Below, one piece after another: positions 1 to 5,261 of a stretch of DNA of 9,792 nucleotides; within the stretch, counting starts at the first letter, position 1, and each line of letters opens with the position of its first letter. The stretch lies in NCBI GenBank assembly GCA_900553845.1, contig USEW01000066.1, positions 1 to 9,792 on the forward strand, given 5' to 3'. Source of the stretch: an uncultured bacterium (GTDB taxonomy: Bacteria; Cyanobacteriota; Vampirovibrionia; Gastranaerophilales; Gastranaerophilaceae). A model generated the notes under the pieces. The model was not told where the DNA came from and did no database searches. It was given only the letters and a program-made list of their open reading frames with translations. The position numbers and the translations under genes are program-made.

Positions 1-47
1 ATAATTTATTCTATAAAATTTTAAATCAATATATCGGATTAATAAGA

Positions 48-1379
48 ATGGACTATATAATTTTTTACTTAAATTTAGTTTTTATAAAATTACTAAGCAA
101 AATACTAAAATTATTCAAATATAATGCAACATCATTAAGTGGCAAAATAGTATTAAAAATTAACAAAAATTTTCTAAAAACATCTCAACATTTTGTAAAA
201 AATAAAATAATAAATATAACAGGTACAAACGGAAAAACAACAACTTCCAATTTAATATCATCTATTTTAAAAGCAGATAATAAAAAAGTTGTATCAAACT
301 TTTTAGGCGCAAATATGTTAAGCGGAATAGCAGCCGCCGTAGGAAAAGATTTACCTTTATTTAAAAAAGCCGATTATTTTGTTTTTGAATCTGATGAAGC
401 ATATTTGACAAAATTATATGATGAGATAAACGCAAATTATTTGATTGTTACAAATTTGTTTCGTGACCAGCTTGATAGATATGGAGAATTAAATAGTACC
501 TATAAAAAAATCAATGAAGCAATAGTTAAAAATAAAAACCTAAAATTATTATTAAATGCTGACGACCCAATGGTTGCTAAACTTTCAGATGGCAAAACAA
601 ATGAGGTAGTATATTATGGATTTAAAGATATTATTACAGAAAATAACCAAAATCAAAAAAATTTAAGCCCAAAAGAATCAATAAACTGTAATTGCGGTTG
701 CAAATATGAATATAGTATAGCTTTTTACTCCCATTTAGGTCACTATTATTGCCCAAATTGCAAAAAAGAAAGACCAAACGTAAAATATGAAGCAAAATGT
801 AAAATTGATAATAATGGTATATTAATAACGATGAATGAAAAAACTTTTAAAAGCAACTTAACCGGTACTTATAATGCCTATAATCTGCTTTCAGCCATTT
901 GTTTATGTTTTGAGCTTGACATTAATGAGAAAACAATACAAAAAGCTATTGATAATTATAATGCTGTATTTGGAAGGAATGAAAAAATAAAAATTAATAA
1001 AACAAGTGTCAATATTAACTTAATAAAAAATCCAACTGGAGCAAGTGAAGTTTTGAACTGTATTAAAGGCAGAGAAAATGCCAAATTATTGCTTATTTTA
1101 AATGACAATTATGCAGACGGACGTGATGTATCATGGATTTGGGATACCAATTTTGAAATTTTAAATGACTTTAAAAATAATATATATGTGTCTGGGAAAC
1201 GTGCTTATGATATGGCATTAAGACTAAAATACGCAAATATTGATACAAAATTAATACATGTCGAACAAAATATAAAAAAAGCAATAGAAATAAGCACAGA
1301 ATCATGTGAGAATAAATACGAGCTTAATATCCTTCCCACTTATACAGCATTGCTTGAATTAAAAAAAATATTAAATTGA
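48..1379 (+). CDS. murT: MurT-type Mur ligase (lipid II isoglutaminyl synthase, ligase subunit)
   Basis: In known systems MurT works with the glutaminase GatD in the cytoplasm to amidate the alpha-carboxyl of D-Glu in the lipid II stem peptide, using ATP and ammonia released from glutamine. The 443 residues show a short hydrophobic N-terminal helix, then a SLSGKIVLKI segment typical of MurT (29-38), the P-loop GTNGKTTT (59-66), FESDEAYL (113-120), NLFRDQLDRYGEL (136-148), LNADDP (169-174) and GTYNAYNLLSA (273-283). A zinc-ribbon-like insertion lies at 214-238 (CxCxC, then CPNC). The C-terminal MurT domain (DUF1727) carries the signature DGRDVSWIWD (357-366), which holds the Asp expected to cooperate with the GatD active site. 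The length matches the family. The start fits homologous N-termini, with only a weak CGGA site 9 nt upstream. No gatD follows; it could lie left of the window. The family call is secure, and partnership with GatD is inference. Confidence 0.93.
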   Translation: MDYIIFYLNLVFIKLLSKILKLFKYNATSLSGKIVLKINKNFLKTSQHFVKNKIINITGTNGKTTTSNLISSILKADNKKVVSNFLGANMLSGIAAAVGKDLPLFKKADYFVFESDEAYLTKLYDEINANYLIVTNLFRDQLDRYGELNSTYKKINEAIVKNKNLKLLLNADDPMVAKLSDGKTNEVVYYGFKDIITENNQNQKNLSPKESINCNCGCKYEYSIAFYSHLGHYYCPNCKKERPNVKYEAKCKIDNNGILITMNEKTFKSNLTGTYNAYNLLSAICLCFELDINEKTIQKAIDNYNAVFGRNEKIKINKTSVNINLIKNPTGASEVLNCIKGRENAKLLLILNDNYADGRDVSWIWDTNFEILNDFKNNIYVSGKRAYDMALRLKYANIDTKLIHVEQNIKKAIEISTESCENKYELNILPTYTALLELKKILN

Positions 1380-1404
1380 CAATATTGACTCTTTTCACTA
1401 CAAT
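1376..1404 (+). promoter_or_regulatory. Sigma70-type promoter overlapping the murT stop codon
   Basis: A perfect TTGACA (1376-1381) and a TACAAT (1399-1404) are separated by exactly 17 bp. The -35 box includes the last base before, and all of, the murT TGA stop. Transcription would start near 1411 and leave a leader of about 25 nt before the ATG at 1436. This suggests the 159-residue gene is transcribed separately from murT. It is seen in sequence only, but the match to consensus is unusually good. Confidence 0.7.
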
Positions 1405-1435
1405 TATCACGGTAGTAAATGAAATAAAAAAATAA

Positions 1436-1915
1436 ATGAAAATTAATACACATAGCCCAAATAATAACATGTCTTTTGGAATAAGGATGTCTTTACAAAA
1501 TGCGACCGTAGGAGATCTAAAAAAACATGCCATGCCAGAAAAACTTGTTGCTTGTCAAAAAATTCATCTGTTAATTGCGGAGACAATTAATCATTCAGCG
1601 GATAAACGTAAATTAAGCAATATAATATCTTCGATTAAATTCAGGGGCAGACACAAAGACATTCTTACTGATTTTGTTAAAGTTTTGAATGAAAGCAGAA
1701 AAAGTATAGAGCAAGCATTTTATGAAACTTGTGACAGTTTATTTGATGTACAGATATATAAAAAGAACATAATGTCACCAAGAAGTAGATTTCACATTAC
1801 AAAAAATAAAAGAAAAGAAATCATAAGTTATTGTATTGACAATAATAACAACAAACAAATTAAGAAAAATTCAAAAAATATAAGTGAAAATATAAATAAA
1901 GCTCTAAATAATTAA
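1436..1915 (+). CDS. Hypothetical protein, 159 aa, with N-terminal Phe-Gly motif
   Basis: I do not recognise this protein. It has no signal peptide or membrane segment. It begins MKINTHSPNNNMSFGIRM, an Asn-rich lead-in followed by a short Ser-Phe-Gly motif (13-15); the 704-residue protein further right has a similar Val-Gly-Phe-Gly motif near its start. The middle (about 34-110) looks helical. The C-terminal third (about 120-159) is rich in Lys and Asn and probably disordered or nucleic-acid binding in charge character, ending in KKNSKNISENINKALNN. It has no evident catalytic motif. The start is the first ATG after a strong promoter, with no clear Shine-Dalgarno site. A 73-bp gap separates it from the next small gene. 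The good upstream promoter and the uninterrupted frame support a real gene; the function is unknown. Confidence 0.7.
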   Translation: MKINTHSPNNNMSFGIRMSLQNATVGDLKKHAMPEKLVACQKIHLLIAETINHSADKRKLSNIISSIKFRGRHKDILTDFVKVLNESRKSIEQAFYETCDSLFDVQIYKKNIMSPRSRFHITKNKRKEIISYCIDNNNNKQIKKNSKNISENINKALNN

Positions 1916-1938
1916 TGTTGGACACAAAACAATAATAG

Positions 1939-1963
1939 ATTTTATATACTCAGTATATAAAAT
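1939..1963. promoter_or_regulatory. Perfect 25-bp palindrome, candidate operator
   Basis: Arms ATTTTATATACT (1939-1950) and AGTATATAAAAT (1952-1963) are exact reverse complements around a single central C at 1951. The site lies between the two small orphan genes, 25 bp before the ATG at 1989, and covers the place where the -35 box would sit for the TATAAT at 1974-1979. The stem would be nearly all A-T with no T-run after it, so a protein-binding operator fits better than a terminator. No regulator is identified. Confidence 0.45.
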
Positions 1964-1973
1964 ACCTTCATTT

Positions 1974-1979
1974 TATAAT
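1974..1979 (+). promoter_or_regulatory. Candidate -10 box for the 67-residue gene
   Basis: A perfect TATAAT lies 9 bp before the ATG at 1989, so transcription would begin only about 3 nt before the start codon, giving a nearly leaderless mRNA. This agrees with the lack of any Shine-Dalgarno site there. No recognisable -35 box is present at the right spacing; that position is occupied by the palindrome. In such AT-rich DNA the hexamer could occur by chance. Confidence 0.35.
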
Positions 1980-1988
1980 AGATTTTTA

Positions 1989-2192
1989 ATGGAGACATAT
2001 GCACCGAAAACTTTAAAGAATTTTCAAAAATTTATTATACAGATAAATAGAAGAAACAATTTTAGAGCAATTTATACAGATCTAGATATTCTTAAATATA
2101 CAATAGATACATTAAATAAAAAAATATACAATAATTCTATACAATTTGAAGAAGAAAAAGAAGGAGAAAATATTTTTCAATACCTACTTTAA
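1989..2192 (+). CDS. Hypothetical small protein, 67 aa
   Basis: I do not recognise this protein. It begins METYAPKTLKNFQKFIIQIN, is basic in its first half and ends in an acidic stretch FEEEKEGEN followed by IFQYLL. It is predicted to be soluble and mostly helical, with no signal peptide, no Cys and no known motif. It has no Shine-Dalgarno site; a TATAAT box and a 25-bp palindrome lie directly upstream. It ends 81 bp before fusA. In AT-rich DNA a frame of this length can arise by chance, so it may be a real small gene, a remnant, or spurious. Confidence 0.4.
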   Translation: METYAPKTLKNFQKFIIQINRRNNFRAIYTDLDILKYTIDTLNKKIYNNSIQFEEEKEGENIFQYLL

Positions 2193-2260
2193 AAAAAAAT
2201 ATTTTTATGCAACAATATTAGTTAAGAATATTTTTATTATTTAAAGTAGAGAAAATAAAA

Positions 2261-2266
2261 AGAGGA
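2261..2266 (+). promoter_or_regulatory. Ribosome binding site of fusA
   Basis: AGAGGA lies 7 nt before the ATG at 2274. It is among the clearest Shine-Dalgarno sites in the window and fixes the EF-G start, which also matches the conserved MARKTPL N-terminus. Confidence 0.8.
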
Positions 2267-2273
2267 TAAAAAA

Positions 2274-4361
2274 ATGGCAAGAAAAACACCATTATCAAAA
2301 ATCAGAAACATTGGTATTGCTGCACACATTGATGCCGGTAAGACCACAACAACCGAACGTATACTATTTTATACCGGTAAAACACACAAATTAGGTGAAG
2401 TTCACGATGGAGCCGCTGTAACAGATTTTATGGACCAGGAGCGTGAACGCGGCATTACAATCCAAAGTGCTGCTGTTACATCATATTGGAAAAATCATCA
2501 AATAAATATTATTGACACTCCAGGACACGTTGACTTTACAATTGAAGTTGAACGTTCATTGCGTGTTTTAGATGGTGTTGTAGCTGTATTTTGTGCAGTA
2601 GGTGGTGTGCAATCTCAATCTGAAACAGTATGGAGACAAGCAAACCGTTATGAAGTACCCAGAATGGTGTTTGTAAACAAAATGGATAGAACAGGAGCAA
2701 ATTTTTATCGTGTTGTTGAACAAGTTAGGAATCGCCTTGGTGCAAATGCTCATCCTATTCAGCTTCCAATTGGTGCTGAAGACCAAATGAAGGGTATTAT
2801 TGACCTAATGGAAATGAAAGCCTATATATACACAAATGATTTAGGTACTGATGTTAAAGTTGAGGAAATTCCAGAAGAATTAAAAGAAAAGGCACAACAA
2901 TACCACGATGCTTTAGTTGAAGCAATATCTGAACAAGATGATGATTTAATGATGAAATACTTAGAAGGTGAAACTCCTACCATTGAAGAACTTAAAAAAG
3001 TATTGAGAAAAGCTGTATGTGAAAATAAAATAGTTCCTGTTACATGTGGTACAGCATTTAAAAACAAAGGTGTTCAGTTGCTTCTTGACGCAGTTGTTGA
3101 TTATATGCCTGCTCCAACAGATGTAAAAGCTATACAAGGTGAATTAGAAGACGGTTCGGTTGTTGAAAGACATTCATCAGATGATGAACCATTTGCAGCA
3201 CTTGCTTTTAAAGTTATGACTGACCCTTATGTAGGTCGTTTAACATTTATGCGTGTTTATTCAGGAACTCTAACTTCAGGTTCATATGTACTAAATGCAA
3301 CCAATGGTAAAAAGGAACGTATTTCTCGATTAGTTCAAATGTATGCAGACCAAAGAAACGAAATAACTGAAATAGCAGCAGGTGATATATGCGCTGCTGT
3401 TGGTTTAAAGGATACAACAACAGGCGACACATTATGCGATGAAAAAGCACATATAATATTGGAAAAAATGACATTCCCAACACCTGTTATATCTGTTGCG
3501 ATTGAGCCAAAAACTAAAGCTGACCAGGATAAAATGGGTATAGCTTTGCAGAAACTTGCTGAAGAAGATCCATCATTCCAGGTTAAAAGTGATGCAGAAA
3601 CAGGGCAAACAATTATTTCAGGTATGGGTGAACTTCATTTGGAAATTATTGTTGATCGTTTAATGAGAGAATTCAAAGTAGATGCAAATGTTGGTAAACC
3701 ACAAGTTGCTTATCGTGAAACAATTCGTGGTACAGCAGATCAGGATTCAAAATTCATTCGTCAATCAGGTGGTCGTGGTCAATATGGTCATGTTAAGGTT
3801 AAAATTGAACCAGCTGAAGAAAATGCAGGATTTGTATTTGAAAATAAAATAGTTGGTGGTGCAATACCAAAAGAATATATTGAGCCTGCTCGTAAGGGTA
3901 TGGAAGAAGCTTTAGAAGGCGGTATTCTTGCCGGGTTCCCGATGATTGATGTTAAAGTAACTTTATATGATGGAACATACCACGACGTCGATTCTTCTGA
4001 AATGGCGTTTAAAATCGCTGGTTCAATGGCTATGAAAGAAGGTACTAAAAAAGCTAAGCCTTGCATACTTGAGCCTATGATGAAAGTTGAAATAGAAGTG
4101 CCTGAAGAAAATACAGGTGATATTATAGGTGATATTTCGTCACGTAGAGGACGTATTGAAGGTATGGAAATTATTGAAGGTACGGGTATTCAAAAAATTA
4201 ATGCCATTGTTCCTTTAGCTGAAATGTTTGGATATGCTACTGATATACGTTCAAAGACTCAAGGACGCGGTACATTCTCAATGGAATTTAAGTGTTATGA
4301 ACAAGTTCCTGCCAATATTGAAACTGAAATTATTTCTAAAGCAGGTGCTGCTAACTCTTAA
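2274..4361 (+). CDS. fusA: Translation elongation factor G
   Basis: EF-G is the GTPase that drives ribosomal translocation and, with ribosome recycling factor, splits ribosomes after termination. The 695 residues contain G1 AHIDAGKT (17-24), G2 RERGIT (57-62), G3 DTPGH (81-85) and G4 NKMD (135-138). The domain IV signature GGRGQYGHV starts at 499, and YHDVDSSE holds the His (about 570) equivalent to the domain IV tip residue (His583 in E. coli). The length is that of a canonical bacterial EF-G, with no internal gap. It stands outside the usual rpsL-rpsG-fusA-tuf operon: its left neighbour is a small orphan gene and its right neighbour is convergent. Base composition is less AT-rich than the orphan genes, as expected for a highly expressed gene. 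A strong terminator ends it. Whether it is the only EF-G copy in the genome cannot be told from here. Confidence 0.98.
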   Translation: MARKTPLSKIRNIGIAAHIDAGKTTTTERILFYTGKTHKLGEVHDGAAVTDFMDQERERGITIQSAAVTSYWKNHQINIIDTPGHVDFTIEVERSLRVLDGVVAVFCAVGGVQSQSETVWRQANRYEVPRMVFVNKMDRTGANFYRVVEQVRNRLGANAHPIQLPIGAEDQMKGIIDLMEMKAYIYTNDLGTDVKVEEIPEELKEKAQQYHDALVEAISEQDDDLMMKYLEGETPTIEELKKVLRKAVCENKIVPVTCGTAFKNKGVQLLLDAVVDYMPAPTDVKAIQGELEDGSVVERHSSDDEPFAALAFKVMTDPYVGRLTFMRVYSGTLTSGSYVLNATNGKKERISRLVQMYADQRNEITEIAAGDICAAVGLKDTTTGDTLCDEKAHIILEKMTFPTPVISVAIEPKTKADQDKMGIALQKLAEEDPSFQVKSDAETGQTIISGMGELHLEIIVDRLMREFKVDANVGKPQVAYRETIRGTADQDSKFIRQSGGRGQYGHVKVKIEPAEENAGFVFENKIVGGAIPKEYIEPARKGMEEALEGGILAGFPMIDVKVTLYDGTYHDVDSSEMAFKIAGSMAMKEGTKKAKPCILEPMMKVEIEVPEENTGDIIGDISSRRGRIEGMEIIEGTGIQKINAIVPLAEMFGYATDIRSKTQGRGTFSMEFKCYEQVPANIETEIISKAGAANS

Positions 4362-4383
4362 AATAAATAAGAAAACATTAATA

Positions 4384-4420
4384 AAAAAAGAGCTTTTATA
4401 GATTATAAAAGCTCTTTTTT
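4384..4420. terminator. Bidirectional intrinsic terminator after fusA
   Basis: AAAAAAGAGCTTTTAT (4384-4399) pairs perfectly with ATAAAAGCTCTTTTTT (4405-4420) across a 5-nt AGATT loop. The T-run on the + strand and the matching A-run on the left make it work in both directions. It sits between fusA and the convergent 217-residue gene, whose stop is at 4426, so it likely ends both transcripts. Confidence 0.9.
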
Positions 4421-4425
4421 GTTAT

Positions 4426-5079
4426 TTATCTTGTAATAAAGCATTTATTTTCAGAACTCCAAACAGCCTCTCCTTTGAAAGATTTGAACATTAAAGATGC
4501 CCAACTTTTAATGTTTTTTGCTTTTTCTTTTATCCATTCAATATCTTGTTTTGTTTCCCGTTTAATTGCCTCCCAGCCTTCTTTTATGCCGTTTTTATAG
4601 CTTGTAATGAATTCATGGCTTTTTTCTTTTAACTTTTCTTTCTGTTCGTCTGATAATTCAAACGGATCGGATTTTGTTTTTTTCTTGCTTTTTGCTTTTG
4701 AAGTATCTATTTGTTTTGATAAAGTTTCAACCTTATCTTCTAATTCATCGGTTGTTTGTTCTGTTAATTCATTACATAAATTTTTTGTCGAGATATCAGG
4801 AATATCATCTGAGCTGCTATTTTTAAACAAACCTTTTAGCCAGCCCCAGAAACCTTTTTTAGGTGCTGAAGATGATACTGCATCAGCTCCTTCCTCAACT
4901 AAAGTTGATGCAATGTCGGCACAATTTCTACCGGTGCTGTTTGCAAGTGCTTCACCAATGTTGGAGAATGCATCACCGGCAGCTTCACGTACTTGTCTTG
5001 AATTAGCTGCTTTTGCGACATCTTGAACATCTATATTTTTTGCCACTGTATGAAAAATTCTACCAATGCTGCTACTCAT
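4426..5079 (-). CDS. Hypothetical protein, 217 aa, Lys-rich and helical with an aromatic amphipathic segment
   Basis: I do not recognise this protein. It has no signal peptide or true membrane segment. The N-terminal part (1-70) is Ala-rich and helical. A short aromatic-hydrophobic stretch KKGFWGWLKGLFK (74-86) looks like an amphipathic, membrane-touching helix. An acidic Ser/Asp linker follows, then a basic run KAKSKKKTK (128-136). The C-terminal third (140-200) is a long charged helix, possibly coiled coil, with four Trp between 169 and 207 (counting EGWEA and EAVWSS). It has no catalytic motif. The ATG at 5079 is preceded by AAGGG with 8 nt spacing. It is transcribed toward fusA and shares the terminator at 4384-4420. 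The gene downstream of which it lies (704 aa, same strand) also uses an AAGGG site at 8 nt. A secreted, phage-like or envelope role cannot be decided. Confidence 0.75.
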   Translation of the reverse strand: MSSSIGRIFHTVAKNIDVQDVAKAANSRQVREAAGDAFSNIGEALANSTGRNCADIASTLVEEGADAVSSSAPKKGFWGWLKGLFKNSSSDDIPDISTKNLCNELTEQTTDELEDKVETLSKQIDTSKAKSKKKTKSDPFELSDEQKEKLKEKSHEFITSYKNGIKEGWEAIKRETKQDIEWIKEKAKNIKSWASLMFKSFKGEAVWSSENKCFITR

Positions 5080-5087
5080 TTATAATG

Positions 5088-5092
5088 CCCTT
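5088..5092 (-). promoter_or_regulatory. Ribosome binding site of the 217-residue gene
   Basis: AAGGG on the - strand lies 8 nt before the ATG at 5079. It supports this start over later ATG codons. Confidence 0.55.
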
Positions 5093-5108
5093 AATTTTTC
5101 TTCTTTAT

Positions 5109-5136
5109 ATATTATTTAAAACTTTAAAAATTCCAA
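5109..5136 (-). promoter_or_regulatory. Candidate promoter of the 217-residue gene
   Basis: Reading the - strand, TTGGAA (5136-5131) and TAATAT (5114-5109) are separated by 16 bp, and the start codon follows about 30 bp later. Both boxes deviate from consensus and the region is AT-rich, so this is tentative. Confidence 0.3.
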
Positions 5137-5178
5137 TATTTCAAAAAAACTTCTATTTTTTACATAATGTTACAAATA

Positions 5179-5201
5179 TGAACAAGCCTAATGTTTGTTC
5201 A
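5179..5201. repeat. Inverted repeat TGAACAA-N9-TTGTTCA
   Basis: The perfect 7-bp arms TGAACAA (5179-5185) and TTGTTCA (5195-5201) flank a 9-bp spacer. The repeat lies between the two - strand orphan genes, about 60 bp beyond the end of the 704-residue gene and about 100 bp before the 217-residue gene. It could be a weak hairpin terminator for the former or an operator for the latter; no T-run follows on the - strand. Confidence 0.35.
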
Positions 5202-5221
5202 ATTCTTCATTTTGGATTTGC

Positions 5222-5256
5222 CTATAATTGAAATCTAGAAATATATCCAATTATAG
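5222..5256. repeat. Inverted repeat just after the 704-residue gene
   Basis: CTATAATTG (5222-5230) and CAATTATAG (5248-5256) form a perfect 9-bp inverted repeat with a 17-nt loop, starting 6 bp past the stop of the - strand gene. The stem is AT-rich and lacks a T-run, so it is at best a weak terminator or mRNA 3'-end stabiliser. Confidence 0.3.
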
Positions 5257-5261
5257 TGGGC

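Noticed and set aside
1377..1379. Use of TGA as Trp (Mollicutes-type code)
   Set aside because: murT ends at this TGA exactly where the family ends, and Trp in the conserved genes is encoded by TGG.
1530..1600. Resemblance of ACQKIHLLIAETI in the 159-residue protein to the QCxLA repeat
   Set aside because: There is only one copy, the Gln and Cys are in swapped order and no LLxxPS element follows; this is probably chance in a helical Leu/Ile-rich segment.
2195..2206. AAAAATATTTTT palindrome after the 67-residue gene as a terminator
   Set aside because: The stem is entirely A-T and too short with no loop; it is expected by chance in this composition.
4607..5026. Open + strand frame of 139 codons opposite the 217-residue gene
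   Set aside because: It is antisense to a frame with a better ribosome binding site and typical composition; its product is Ser/Phe-rich low-complexity sequence, as expected from reading a Lys/Glu-rich gene backwards.
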